In this document: positions 18,133 to 27,482 of the stretch, piece by piece
Layout: every line of letters begins with the position of its first letter
Numbering within the stretch: the stretch's first letter is position 1
Assembly (NCBI GenBank): GCA_947455195.1
Contig: CANGMI010000008.1
Location: 124,001-188,000 of the forward strand
Direction: 5' to 3'
From: Pseudomonadota bacterium
GTDB lineage: Bacteria; Pseudomonadota; Gammaproteobacteria; Burkholderiales; SG8-39
DNA length: 64,000 nucleotides
Notes under the pieces: model-generated
Databases searched by the model: none
What the model was told of the DNA's origin: nothing
What the model saw: the letters and a program-made list of their open reading frames with translations, nothing else
Position numbers and translations under genes: made by a program

Positions 18133-18729
18133 ATGCCAGAAGAGCGCCACACAAGCCCAGCGTGCTCCGCAGCGTCGGCCCTTGCGCGACGTGTCCTGCT
18201 CACTGGAGTCCTGGTCGGTGGTCCGTTCATCATGCCCGCGGCGCATGCGACCGACGGGCTCGAGCACCCCAGCGCCCTCAGTCTGGGGCAGGGGCTGCGC
18301 ATCGCTCCGTCGCAGCGGTCCGTGCGATCGATGTCGACGAGCGACCTGCCTGACCCCACCGGTTCGCCCGGCGTTCGGCACGCGAACTCCATCGGCGATG
18401 CGGGCGGGCCGCTCGGCCTCAGCCTCTGGCGGGGCAGCAACTGGTTCAGCGGTGACCGACTGAGCCTCAACCTGTCAGGAAACACCCGTGGGGCCGATGG
18501 GCTTCGTCTGCGGGAAGACAACACCAACAGCGCACTGGTCGGTCTTTCGAGCCCGGCGCAGGGCTGGCGCAGTGGAAACCTGTCGCTGACGAGCGAACTG
18601 CTCTACTCGACACCGATCGGTCGCCATCTGGGCCTCGGTCTGAGCATCATGCAGCGTTCGAGCGGCCTGCGGGACACGAGTGTGGCTGACGAGCGTGTGC
18701 TGTCGCTGCGATTTTCCGGCCAGTTCTGA
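18133..18729 (+). CDS. Putative outer-membrane exported protein, unknown function
   Basis: A 198-residue protein. The start at 18133 is set by AGGAG at 18121-18125. The N terminus has a signal peptide (Arg pair, then VLLTGVLVGGPFIM, cleavage likely after AAHA). The rest has alternating polar/apolar strands and ends RVLSLRFSGQF with a terminal Phe, the hallmark of Bam-inserted beta-barrel proteins. The size would fit a small 8-strand barrel or the anchor of a larger assembly. I do not recognise a family. It is divergent from the Att-like secretion operon, so a shared role in the cell envelope is possible but unproven. Confidence 0.75.
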   Translation: MPEERHTSPACSAASALARRVLLTGVLVGGPFIMPAAHATDGLEHPSALSLGQGLRIAPSQRSVRSMSTSDLPDPTGSPGVRHANSIGDAGGPLGLSLWRGSNWFSGDRLSLNLSGNTRGADGLRLREDNTNSALVGLSSPAQGWRSGNLSLTSELLYSTPIGRHLGLGLSIMQRSSGLRDTSVADERVLSLRFSGQF

Positions 18730-18848
18730 TCAGCGCCGGCCGGAACACGGACCCGAGCACGGAACTCGAAGCCGTCCCTCGCGCTCAGGGGCCCGGGTTC
18801 CTGCTCATGTTCAACGGAAAGCGGGACATCGCCAACGGGTGAAGACGG

Positions 18849-19775
18849 TCAATGGGCAGGCGTCGGCATCGGATGCAAGTCGCGACTCGTTCCGGCCTTG
18901 ACGACCTGCCCCGGCAGGTCATGCCCCACGATCGATGCAAGCAGGCGCGAAGCATCGAGCAAGGCTGACAGATCGACGCCTGTTTCACAGCCCATCTCGT
19001 GCAGCATGTGCACCAGGTCCTCGGTACAGATATTGCCGGAGGCACCAGGGGCGTAAGGGCAGCCTCCCAGGCCGCCAAGCGACGATTCGTAGCGCCCTAC
19101 CCCCGCCTCGATTCCGGCCAGTACATTGGCAAGCCCCATGCCCCGGGTGTTGTGAAAATGCAATGCGAATTCGATCTCGGGATACTCGCGTCGTACCGCC
19201 GAGGCCATATCACGCACCTGCCGCGGATTGCCCATCCCGGTCGTGTCAGCCAGCGTGACGCTCCTGATGCCCAGCGCAGCATACTCACCCACGAGCCGCA
19301 AGACCCGCTCGAGCGGCTGAAAACCCTCGAACGGACAACCAAAGGTGGTCGCGAGCGCGCCAGTCACCCCGATCTGCGTGCCCCTGAGCAGATCGACGAT
19401 CTCGCGAAAGCCGTCGAACGACGCCGCCACCGAGCGGCGCACGTTGGCGCGGTTGTGGCTCTCCGACACCGAGACCACCAGGACCACTTCATCGACACGG
19501 GCAGCAATCGCCCGCTCGACACCACGAGCATTGGCGACCAGCGCCACCATCCCGGTCCCGGGCCGCCGTGCGACGCCTGCCATCACCGCTTCGGCGTCGG
19601 CGAGCATCGGTATCGCCTTGGGAGAAACGAACGACGTCACCTCGATCCTGGCAAGCCCCGTGAGCGACAGGCGGTCGATCAGTTCGATCTTGCGCTCGGT
19701 CGGAATGAATTCAGGCTCCATCTGGAACCCGTCGCGGGTGACCACTTCATGAATCCGGATGCGGTTTTCAGACAT
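18849..19775 (-). CDS. mvaB: Hydroxymethylglutaryl-CoA lyase
   Basis: A 308-residue HMGL-like TIM-barrel lyase, the usual size for the family. It opens with IRIHEVVTRDGFQ (the metal/substrate-binding RDG.Q motif), has HFHNTRGM for the metal His residues, and the active-site Cys loop GLGGCPYAPGASGN. It cleaves HMG-CoA to acetoacetate and acetyl-CoA, the last step of leucine breakdown. The start at 19775 has GAGGG upstream; an ORF extension of 48 codons is not family-like. It lies 25 bases after the carboxypeptidase gene on the same strand. No other leucine-degradation genes are in view. Confidence 0.93.
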   Translation of the reverse strand: MSENRIRIHEVVTRDGFQMEPEFIPTERKIELIDRLSLTGLARIEVTSFVSPKAIPMLADAEAVMAGVARRPGTGMVALVANARGVERAIAARVDEVVLVVSVSESHNRANVRRSVAASFDGFREIVDLLRGTQIGVTGALATTFGCPFEGFQPLERVLRLVGEYAALGIRSVTLADTTGMGNPRQVRDMASAVRREYPEIEFALHFHNTRGMGLANVLAGIEAGVGRYESSLGGLGGCPYAPGASGNICTEDLVHMLHEMGCETGVDLSALLDASRLLASIVGHDLPGQVVKAGTSRDLHPMPTPAH

Positions 19776-19800
19776 GCTGGCCCTCACGCGGTGGCAGGAA

Positions 19801-20961
19801 TCATCGGCCTGCACCCGCACGAGCGAGACAGGCGGCCCGAATCGGATCGAGCGCGGCAGCGCCGAGGCGTCTCGATCGGGCGCCATTCCATCCGACGGAC
19901 GGATCGGGCCAGTCAGCATTGTCCTTGAACGGCATCTCGAGCGTCAGCGACAGGCAGCCGAACGTATGGCCGACCCACTTGCTGGCGAGCCGCAACGAGT
20001 CGGCACTGTACTTGCCTGACGGATAGCCATGTCGGGTCTGAAAATCGGGAGTTGCCTCGCAAAAGCGGGTCGTGAACAGCGCCTGCAGCCGCTCCTGCTC
20101 AGCCGTGAACCCGGGCAACATCTCCGAGCCAGCGACGAACACCCAGGGCAGCGCCTCGTCACCGTGAACATCGAGAAAGAGATCGACGCCCGTCTGCTGC
20201 ATGCGCTGGCGCACGGCCAGCACCTCGGGACTGCGCAGCGCATCGGGCGCCATCCACTCACGATTGAGATTGGCGCCGGCGGCATTCGCCCTGAGATTGC
20301 CCCGAACCGCACCATCCGGGTTCATGTTAGGCACGATGTTGAAGACGCACTCGGTGCGCAGTGCGCGCGCGAGCGCATCGCTGGGATCGAGCAAGCGATC
20401 GAGCAGCCCTTCGACGAACCACTCGGCCATGGTCTCACCCGGGTGCTGGCGGGCAATCACCCAGACCTGGTGCCGCGCGGTGCGCAGGTCACCCACCCGC
20501 ACCAGATCGATATCGCGGCCATCGACCGTACTGCCCAGATCCTCGATGGCAACCCCGTGAGTACGGCCTGCCCGGCCGATCAGCGCCATGTGGCGCTCCC
20601 ACGAATAGGGCTCGAAATAGGCATACCACACAGTCTCGTGGGTGCCGGCATGAGTAATCTCGAGAGCCCCGTCGACGAGGCGGGTGGGAACGCGCGTCCA
20701 GTGCTCCCGATCGAACGAGGCCACCGCCTGGTAGCCCTCCCAGCCTTGCGGATAGGTGCAGGCGCTGGCATTACCCAACCGAAGGATGCGGGCCTCGCCA
20801 CGCGAGCCCTGCACCCTGAAATGGAACCACTGGCGGAAATCGCAGGCAGGATCACTGGTGTCATCACGCCGGATCGCCAGTTCGATCGCCCCGCCGGAGG
20901 TCGGGGCGATCGTCTGCACGACCTCGATCGCGCCCGAATCAAATCCGCTCGATACTCTCAC
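19801..20961 (-). CDS. M14 zinc carboxypeptidase, cytosolic (CCP/AGBL-like)
   Basis: A 386-residue metallocarboxypeptidase. The N-terminal beta domain of about 120 residues (FRQWFHFRVQG...TYPQGWEGYQAVASFDREHW) is the marker of the cytosolic carboxypeptidase (M14D) branch. Zinc ligands are in RQHPGE (His, Glu) and DVHGDE (His), substrate Arg/Asn residues are in ANLNREW, and the catalytic Glu is in SLTLEMPFKDN. No signal peptide. The GTG start at 20961 has AAGGGAGC in front. In eukaryotes this branch trims tubulin tails; the bacterial substrate is unknown. Confidence 0.92.
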   Translation of the reverse strand: MRVSSGFDSGAIEVVQTIAPTSGGAIELAIRRDDTSDPACDFRQWFHFRVQGSRGEARILRLGNASACTYPQGWEGYQAVASFDREHWTRVPTRLVDGALEITHAGTHETVWYAYFEPYSWERHMALIGRAGRTHGVAIEDLGSTVDGRDIDLVRVGDLRTARHQVWVIARQHPGETMAEWFVEGLLDRLLDPSDALARALRTECVFNIVPNMNPDGAVRGNLRANAAGANLNREWMAPDALRSPEVLAVRQRMQQTGVDLFLDVHGDEALPWVFVAGSEMLPGFTAEQERLQALFTTRFCEATPDFQTRHGYPSGKYSADSLRLASKWVGHTFGCLSLTLEMPFKDNADWPDPSVGWNGARSRRLGAAALDPIRAACLARAGAGR

Positions 20962-21115
20962 CGAAAAGCTCCCTTGCCCGAGTTCATGGCTGCCTGCGCA
21001 CGACGGGCGGCAGGACGCTTATGGTAGCCTCCGCTCGAGGATTGCGGTGACCTGACACCCTCGGTGTGCCCCGCCGCAGCAGTGCCTGACCCCGACTTGC
21101 AAGGAATCCGCATCG

Positions 21116-21547
21116 ATGACTCAAATCGCCAAGCCGGCCGATCCGGCCAACACCTGTGCGTCGCTCGACGACGCTGATCTGCGATCCCGCCTGAGCCCCG
21201 AGCAGTATCGCGTGACCCGGCAGCACGGTACCGAACGCGCATTCACCGGGCGGTTCTGGGATCACCACGAGTCAGGCACCTACACCTGCGTGTGCTGCGG
21301 CGAACCGCTCTTCGCCTCCAGCACCAAGTACGAGTCAGGCTCCGGCTGGCCAAGCTACTGGCAACCGATCGACCCGCAACAAGTCGAGACCACCGTCGAT
21401 CGCAGCCACTTCATGGAGCGGACCGAGGTCCACTGCGCCCGCTGCAAGGCCCACCTCGGGCATGTGTTCGATGACGGCCCGCAACCCACAGGGCTGCGCT
21501 ACTGCATCAATTCGGCTTCGCTCGACTTCAGGAAGAACGAGACATGA
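21116..21547 (+). CDS. msrB: Peptide-methionine (R)-S-oxide reductase
   Basis: A 143-residue MsrB that repairs methionine-R-sulfoxide in proteins. Two CxxC zinc motifs (CVCCGEPLF and [16 protein letters not shown]), the substrate-binding SGSGWPSYW, and the catalytic Cys in RYCINSASL are all present. The start has CAAGGA upstream. First gene of the msrB-yciB-bolA-PPIase set typical of Betaproteobacteria. Confidence 0.97.
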   Translation: MTQIAKPADPANTCASLDDADLRSRLSPEQYRVTRQHGTERAFTGRFWDHHESGTYTCVCCGEPLFASSTKYESGSGWPSYWQPIDPQQVETTVDRSHFMERTEVHCARCKAHLGHVFDDGPQPTGLRYCINSASLDFRKNET

Positions 21548-21627
21548 GTCGGACAGGCCGGCGTCCGAAGTCCAGCACCTGAAACCGGACAACCGACCAC
21601 GCACTGCTGACGACAGCACCGACCCAC

Positions 21628-21653
21628 CCCGCGCCCGACTCGATGGGCGCGGG
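21628..21653 (+). terminator. Perfect 9-bp hairpin between msrB and yciB
   Basis: CCCGCGCCC (21628-21636) pairs fully with GGGCGCGGG (21645-21653) around an 8-base loop. No T-run follows, so it may be a weak terminator, an attenuator or an mRNA-stabilising stem between two genes of one cluster. Confidence 0.5.
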
Positions 21654-21679
21654 CCATGAAGGCCCCGGATACAACGCGC

Positions 21680-22219
21680 ATGAAATTTCTCTTCGACCTC
21701 TTTCCGGTCATTCTCTTTTTCATTGCATTCAAGGTCGCCGACATTTATGTCGCCACCGGTGTCGCAGTCGCCGCCACCCTGGCCCAGGTGGGATACCTGC
21801 TGGTGCGCCGGCGGCGGGTCGAGCCGATGTTGTGGGTAAGCCTCGCCATCATCGTGATCTTCGGCGGCGCCACGCTCATCCTGCATGACGAGAGCTTCAT
21901 CAAGTGGAAGCCCACCATCCTCTACTGGGCTTTCGCCCTTTCACTGGGCATCTCGCTGGCCCTTTTCCAGCGCAACCTCATCCGCTCGCTGATGGGCTCG
22001 CAACTCACCTTGCCAGAACCCGCATGGCGGGTCCTCAACTGGGCGTGGGCAATCTTCTTCGCGCTGATGGGCGCGCTCAATCTCTGGGTCGCATTCACTT
22101 TCGACACCGACACCTGGGTGAGTTTCAAGCTCTTTGGTGCCACCGGCCTCATGGTGCTGTTCGTGGTCGGACAGGGTGTCTACCTTGCCCGCGTCATGCC
22201 GGGAGACGACCAGCCATGA
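21680..22219 (+). CDS. yciB: Intracellular septation protein A family (YciB/IspZ)
   Basis: A 179-residue inner-membrane protein with about five membrane segments, the same length as E. coli YciB. The start [18 protein letters not shown] is the conserved family N terminus; an ATG eight codons upstream is less likely. TM segments are separated by short charged loops such as RRRRVEP. It links to cell-envelope synthesis/septation in Enterobacteria. Its stop overlaps the bolA start by four bases. Confidence 0.93.
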   Translation: MKFLFDLFPVILFFIAFKVADIYVATGVAVAATLAQVGYLLVRRRRVEPMLWVSLAIIVIFGGATLILHDESFIKWKPTILYWAFALSLGISLALFQRNLIRSLMGSQLTLPEPAWRVLNWAWAIFFALMGALNLWVAFTFDTDTWVSFKLFGATGLMVLFVVGQGVYLARVMPGDDQP

Positions 22220-22518
22220 GCAGCACCGCAACCAGAATCGAGGTCCTGCTGGACGCACTGTCGCCCCTGGAGATCTTGCTCACCGATGACTCGGCTCATC
22301 ATGCCGGCCATGCCGGCGCGGCAGGTGGCGGCGGTCACTACCACCTGAGAATCGTTTCATCACGCTTTGACGGACTGGGGCGGATAGCGCGCCATCGCCT
22401 CGTCTACGCAACGCTTGACGAATTGATGGGCAGTGCCATTCATGCACTCGCGATCGAAGCACTCACCCCCACGGAATGCACCCCTGAAGCGTCCCATCTG
22501 TCGAGGCCCCACCGATGA
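22216..22518 (+). CDS. BolA family protein
   Basis: A 100-residue BolA/IbaG-like protein. Family features: [21 protein letters not shown] near the N terminus, the His-rich segment, [24 protein letters not shown] (F.G...V.RHR.VY), and [11 protein letters not shown] at the end. BolA proteins work with monothiol glutaredoxins in iron-sulfur handling. Both ends overlap neighbours by ATGA, so yciB, bolA and the PPIase are translationally coupled. Confidence 0.93.
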   Translation: MSSTATRIEVLLDALSPLEILLTDDSAHHAGHAGAAGGGGHYHLRIVSSRFDGLGRIARHRLVYATLDELMGSAIHALAIEALTPTECTPEASHLSRPHR

Positions 22519-23429
22519 CCTGCCCCCTCCTCCTGCATGCACTCTCGCGGCGCGACACGCTGCCGCGGCGACACACCGGCGTCGCATCGGCGAGCCGCGG
22601 TTTCTCCAGGTTCCTCCTGGCAAGTGCTCTGGTGGTGCTCGCCGGCACCACACTGCCCGTCTGCGCACAGCCTGCAGCCGCTGGCAACAGCGCCGCACCG
22701 CTGCCGGCGGAGTCAAGCGGCCCGGTCGCCAACGTCAACGGGCGTGACATTCCGCGTCTTCGGTCCGACCTCCTCGTCCGCCAACGCCCCTCCAATGCCG
22801 GCCCCGACTCGCCCCAGTTGCGATCGATGATTCGCGACGAGCTCATCAGCCGGGAACTCGTCGTTCAGGAAGCCGAGCAGAAAGGCCTGCTGCAGCGGCC
22901 CGAGGTCGTCGAGCAGATCGAACTGGCGCGGCAGCAGGTGATTCTCGGTGCCTACATGCAGGATTTCGTGAAGGCCAACCCGATCACCGAAGACCAGGTT
23001 CGTGTCGAATATGAACGCATGCGCAAGGAGGTATCAGGCAACGAGTACAAGTCAGCGCATATCCTGGTGAAGACCGAGGCCGATGCAAAAGACCTCGTTG
23101 CCAAGATTCGCAAGGGTGCCAAGTTCGCCGACCTGGCGCGCCTCGCATCCGAAGACCCGGGTTCGAAGGATAGCGGGGGTGATCTTGGCTGGAATGTGCC
23201 CACCACCTTCGTGAAGCCGTTCGCCGATGCCATGGTGAAACTGAAGAAAGGCGAGATCAGCGAACCGGTGCAGACCCAGTTCGGATACCACGTCATCCGG
23301 CTCGATGATCAGCGCCCCGTCAAGGCGCCGCCCCTCGAACAGCTCAAGCCACAGATCGAGCAGCGGTTGCAACAGGCCAAGGTACAGAAGCTCATCGCCG
23401 ACCTGCGCGCGAAAGCGAAGATCCAGTAG
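22515..23429 (+). CDS. Periplasmic parvulin-type peptidyl-prolyl isomerase
   Basis: A 304-residue exported foldase. A long signal region ends at about residue 51 (FLLASALVVLAGTTLPVCAQ). Then come a SurA/PrsA-like chaperone region (VNGRDIPRLRSDLL... helices at 75-150) and the PpiC parvulin domain: YKSAHILVKTEADA, LASEDPGSKDSGGDLGW, FGYHVIRLDD. The C-terminal helix after 275 is Gln/Lys-rich. Likely helps fold outer-membrane or periplasmic proteins. Last gene of the msrB cluster. Confidence 0.93.
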   Translation: MTCPLLLHALSRRDTLPRRHTGVASASRGFSRFLLASALVVLAGTTLPVCAQPAAAGNSAAPLPAESSGPVANVNGRDIPRLRSDLLVRQRPSNAGPDSPQLRSMIRDELISRELVVQEAEQKGLLQRPEVVEQIELARQQVILGAYMQDFVKANPITEDQVRVEYERMRKEVSGNEYKSAHILVKTEADAKDLVAKIRKGAKFADLARLASEDPGSKDSGGDLGWNVPTTFVKPFADAMVKLKKGEISEPVQTQFGYHVIRLDDQRPVKAPPLEQLKPQIEQRLQQAKVQKLIADLRAKAKIQ

Positions 23430-23460
23430 GCCGGTCTGCGCACGCACACACGCCGCGCCC

Positions 23461-23491
23461 GCAGTCAGCCCGCGTCGAGCAGGCTGACTGC
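23461..23491. terminator. Bidirectional hairpin between the PPIase gene and purL
   Basis: GCAGTCAGCC (23461-23470) and GGCTGACTGC (23482-23491) form a perfect 10-bp stem with an 11-base loop in the 70-base gap between two convergent genes. No T-tract, but position and perfection support termination for both directions. Confidence 0.6.
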
Positions 23492-23499
23492 ACGCCTGC

Positions 23500-26400
23500 T
23501 CACCCGATCGCCACCCGCGCATTGCGAAACATGCGCAGCCAGGGTCCGTTTTCGCCCCAGACGAGTGGGCGCCAGCTGTGTTGCACGGCTCGGAACAGAC
23601 GCTCCGGATGCGGCATCAAGGCAGTGACCCGGCCATCAACGCTCGTCACGCCCGCCACACCGCCGGGCGAACCGTTCGGGTTGAAGGGATAGACCTCGGT
23701 CACCGCACCCCGGTTGTCGGTGTAGCGCAGCGGCACCGCAACCGCGCGCCGATCGGCATCAGTCCGGAACACCGCACGCCCCTCGCCGTGCGCGGTCACG
23801 ATCGGCAATCGACTCCCCGCCATGCCGGCAAAGAAGAGCGAGACGGTGGGCTGCACTTCAACCATCACCAGACGCGCCTCGAATTGCTCGGACACATTGC
23901 GCACGAACCGGGGCCAGTGCGTACTGCCCGGAATGATCTCGGCCAGGTTCGCCAGCATCTGACACCCGTTGCACAACCCGAGCGTGAAGGTGTCGGTGCG
24001 TTCGAAGAAAGTCGCAAACTGCTCGCGTGCCCGCTCACTGAAGAGAATCGAGCGGGCCCAGCCCTCGCCAGCGCCCAGCACATCGCCGTACGAGAACCCG
24101 CCACACGCGGCAAGGCCTGCGAACCCCTCGAGCGTGACCCGACCCGAGAGAATGTCGCTCATGTGGACATCGCGGGCATCAAACCCGGCTCGATCGAAAG
24201 CGGCGGCCATCTCCATGTGCCCGTTGACCCCCTGTTCACGCAGGATCGCGACCTGAGGCCGAACACCCCGCCTGATGAAGGGGGCAGCCACGTCCTCATC
24301 CACATCGAATTCGGGATGGGCAGTCAAGCCCGGGTCGGATGCATCCGAAAGGCGAGCAAACTCGGCATCCGCACAGGTCGGGTTGTCGCGCAGTCGCTGC
24401 ATCTGGTGCGATACCGTGGACCACGCCTGCATGAGCTCGGTGCGCGTGAACTGCACGAGCGGCCGGGCATTGCGCACGATGCGGATCTCGTCCCGCGCAT
24501 GAACCGCCCCGACCAGGAGTGCCGACAGCCCCATCTGTCGGGCATCGGCCAGAACGGCCTTGCGGCGGCTCGCACGTACCTCGATCACCAGGCCCGCCTC
24601 CTCGGCAAAGAGCGATGCCATCACCAGTTGCAGATCGCGACCAGCCATCACGTCGGGCCGACGCTCGCTGCCATCGACATCACCGGCGAGCGCATCATGA
24701 GCGAGCAGGTCGACATTGATCGTCACGCCCAACCGCCCCGCAAAGGCCATCTCGCAGATCGTCGTGAAGAGCCCGCCATCGGATCGATCGTGGCACGCCA
24801 GGAGGTCGCCCGCGGCGCGCCACCGGGCAACCGCAGCGTAAAGTGCGACCAATTCCTGCGGCCGATCGAGATCGGGGGCTTCGGCCCCCATCTGGCCGTA
24901 GACCTGTGCAAATACCGAGGCACCGAGTCGATGCCGGCCCCGTGCGAGATCGATCAGGATGAGTTCAGTACGCTCACCCACCGCGGCCTCACCTTGCAAC
25001 TGCGGCGTGAGGACAGCGCCAACATCGCTGCAAGAGGCAAAGGCCGATACGATGAGAGAAACCGGCGACACGACCTCGTGCTCGCCCTTCGCATCACGCC
25101 AGGCGGTGCGCATCGACAGCGAATCCTTGCCCACCGGAATGGCGACCCCGAGTTTCGGGCACAGGTCGGCAGCAGCCTTCACCGCATCGAACAAGGCAGC
25201 ATCCTCACCCGGCGCACCTGCCGCCGCCATCCAGTTGGCTGACAAACGGACTCGGTCGAGGGCCACCGGCGCTGCCACCAGGTTGGTGAGGGCTTCGGCG
25301 ATGGCCATGCGCGACGCTGCAGCCGGATCGATCACCGACAGCGCCCCTCGCTCGCCCATGGCCCAGGCCTCGCCGACACGGGTCGAATACCCCAGTGCCG
25401 TCGCCGCACAATCGGCGACCGGCACCTGCCAGGGCCCCACCATCTGGTCACGGGCACACAACCCGCCCACCGAGCGATCGCCGATGGTGACGAGAAACGC
25501 CTTGCTCGCCACCGTCGGCGCGCGCAACACACGCAGGCAGGCATCGCGCAATTCGATCGAGGAAAAGTCGAGCGGCGCATGCAACACCGCCACGCGCGTC
25601 ACATCGCGCGTCATGCGTGGCGGCTTGCCAAGCAACGTGTCCATGCTCATCTGCACCGGGTGATTGCCAAAGAGGGGATCAACGACCTCGAGATCGAGCG
25701 CCGCGGTGGTCTCGCCGAGCACGGCAAACGGGCAGCGCTCACGCTCGCAGATGGCACGAAAGGCGTCGAGACGGCTCGGGTCGATGCCGAGCACGTATCG
25801 CTCCTGCGCCTCATTGCTCCAGACTTCGCGCGGGCTCATGCCCGGCGCTTCATTGGGGGCAGCGCGCAGGTCGATGCGCGCGCCGCGGCCGGCCGAATGC
25901 ACCACCTCGGGCACCGCGTTGGACAACCCGCCTGCGCCGACATCGTGGATCGTGAGAATCGGATTGTCAGTGCCCAGCGCGGTACACGCCTCGATGACTT
26001 CCTGGGCACGGCGCTCCATCTCGGGATTGCCGCGCTGAACCGAGTCGAAATCGAGTTCGGCACTGTTGGCGCCGCTGGCCATGCTGGATGCAGCGCCGCC
26101 CCCGAGCCCGATCGGCAAGCCCGGCCCACCGAGTTGAATCACCAGGGCGCCAGCCGCGAGGCCGCACTTCTCGACATGTCCGGCGCGAATGTTGCCCACC
26201 CCACCCGCGATCATGATGGGCTTGTGAAAGCCACGCACCCGTCCGGCCACCGGCAGTTCCAGCGTCCGGAAGTAACCACACAAGTTCGGGCGACCGAATT
26301 CATTATTGAACGCTGCAGCACCCAATGGTGCATCAAGCATGATTTGCAGAGCCGAGACGATTCGGTCGGGCTTGCCCGCATCGAATTCCCACGGCTCGGT

Positions 26401-27441
26401 GGCGCCCGGAATGCGCAGGTTCGACACGCTGAATCCGCACAAGCCGGCCTTGGGGCGCGCTCCCCGTCCGGTGGCACCTTCGTCGCGAATCTCGCCACCC
26501 GATCCGGTCGAAGCCCCCGGAAAGGGCGAGATCGCGGTGGGATGATTGTGCGTCTCGACCTTGATTACCGAATGGGTCACCTCGTCGATGCTGCGATAAC
26601 CCTCGGGCATGCGCATCCAGCGCTCGATCGGGGCGCCCTCGATGACCGCCGCATTGTCGGCATAGGCCACCAGCGTGCCCTCGGGATGCGCCGCATGGGT
26701 GGTACGAATCATGCCGAAGAGGGTCTCGCTGCGCTCAACCCCATCAATCCGCCACTGGGCATTGAAGATCTTGTGGCGGCAGTGTTCGGAATTGGCCTGC
26801 GCAAACATGGTGAGTTCGACATCGGTCGGATCGCGTCCCATCGCTTCGAACGCAGCCACCAGATAATCGATTTCATCGGGCGCGAGTGCCAAGCCCAGGG
26901 CCCTGTCAGCTTCGACCAGTGCACTGCGCCCCCGAGCCAGCAGTTCGATCGATCGCAGCGGCTGCGGCGCGGGCACCTCGAACAAGGCAAGCGCCGCTTC
27001 GAGCGAAGGCCATACCCCTTCGGTCATCCGGTCGTGCACATGGGGCGCCAGATCGGTCGCGCCGCCACCCGTGAATCGATATTCGACTGCCCGCTCGATA
27101 CGCTGCACGCCGCCGAGGCCGCACTGGCGTGCGATATCAGTCGCCTTGCTTGCCCACGGCGAAAGGGTGCCTTGACGAGGCGCCACCACCATCGACCCGG
27201 CGCCAACGGCTCCGATCGTGGCGGTGCTGGCCGCCCGTGCATCCGAATCGCCCGAAGCCAGAAGGCGTTCGAGACGCGCGCGCTCCGCCAGGGTGGGCGC
27301 GGCTTCGAGCGCGACCAGGTAATGTGCCGTGGCGGCGTGCACCTCAAGCCCGGGACAAACTCGGGCGAGGATTCCATTCAGCCGCTCGAGGCGTGCCTCG
27401 GACAGGGCCCGGTCGCCACCGAGCACGAGCAAATGAGCCAT
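23500..27441 (-). CDS. purL: Phosphoribosylformylglycinamidine synthase, single-chain
   Basis: 1313 residues, the large gammaproteobacterial/betaproteobacterial form. The start [22 protein letters not shown] fits the family; 125 upstream in-frame codons do not. Order: N-terminal PurS-like domain, linker, two AIR-synthase-like ATP domains ([28 protein letters not shown]; later SDGGLF), and the C-terminal glutaminase with [14 protein letters not shown], nucleophile Cys in LGLCNGCQM, and His/Glu in PHPERLF. It converts FGAR to FGAM in de novo purine synthesis. A perfect TATAAT lies just upstream. Confidence 0.98.
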   Translation of the reverse strand: MAHLLVLGGDRALSEARLERLNGILARVCPGLEVHAATAHYLVALEAAPTLAERARLERLLASGDSDARAASTATIGAVGAGSMVVAPRQGTLSPWASKATDIARQCGLGGVQRIERAVEYRFTGGGATDLAPHVHDRMTEGVWPSLEAALALFEVPAPQPLRSIELLARGRSALVEADRALGLALAPDEIDYLVAAFEAMGRDPTDVELTMFAQANSEHCRHKIFNAQWRIDGVERSETLFGMIRTTHAAHPEGTLVAYADNAAVIEGAPIERWMRMPEGYRSIDEVTHSVIKVETHNHPTAISPFPGASTGSGGEIRDEGATGRGARPKAGLCGFSVSNLRIPGATEPWEFDAGKPDRIVSALQIMLDAPLGAAAFNNEFGRPNLCGYFRTLELPVAGRVRGFHKPIMIAGGVGNIRAGHVEKCGLAAGALVIQLGGPGLPIGLGGGAASSMASGANSAELDFDSVQRGNPEMERRAQEVIEACTALGTDNPILTIHDVGAGGLSNAVPEVVHSAGRGARIDLRAAPNEAPGMSPREVWSNEAQERYVLGIDPSRLDAFRAICERERCPFAVLGETTAALDLEVVDPLFGNHPVQMSMDTLLGKPPRMTRDVTRVAVLHAPLDFSSIELRDACLRVLRAPTVASKAFLVTIGDRSVGGLCARDQMVGPWQVPVADCAATALGYSTRVGEAWAMGERGALSVIDPAAASRMAIAEALTNLVAAPVALDRVRLSANWMAAAGAPGEDAALFDAVKAAADLCPKLGVAIPVGKDSLSMRTAWRDAKGEHEVVSPVSLIVSAFASCSDVGAVLTPQLQGEAAVGERTELILIDLARGRHRLGASVFAQVYGQMGAEAPDLDRPQELVALYAAVARWRAAGDLLACHDRSDGGLFTTICEMAFAGRLGVTINVDLLAHDALAGDVDGSERRPDVMAGRDLQLVMASLFAEEAGLVIEVRASRRKAVLADARQMGLSALLVGAVHARDEIRIVRNARPLVQFTRTELMQAWSTVSHQMQRLRDNPTCADAEFARLSDASDPGLTAHPEFDVDEDVAAPFIRRGVRPQVAILREQGVNGHMEMAAAFDRAGFDARDVHMSDILSGRVTLEGFAGLAACGGFSYGDVLGAGEGWARSILFSERAREQFATFFERTDTFTLGLCNGCQMLANLAEIIPGSTHWPRFVRNVSEQFEARLVMVEVQPTVSLFFAGMAGSRLPIVTAHGEGRAVFRTDADRRAVAVPLRYTDNRGAVTEVYPFNPNGSPGGVAGVTSVDGRVTALMPHPERLFRAVQHSWRPLVWGENGPWLRMFRNARVAIG

Positions 27442-27471
27442 CGATCGAACCCGTTCCGAAGACAATCCGCA

Positions 27472-27477
27472 ATTATA
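27472..27477 (-). promoter_or_regulatory. Consensus -10 box of the purL promoter
   Basis: On the minus strand the hexamer is a perfect TATAAT, 30 bases before the purL ATG, in the 41-base gap after the 5-oxoprolinase stop. The -35 region (around 27495-27500) is poor, so an activator or extended contacts may be needed. Confidence 0.55.
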
Positions 27478-27482
27478 AGGGC

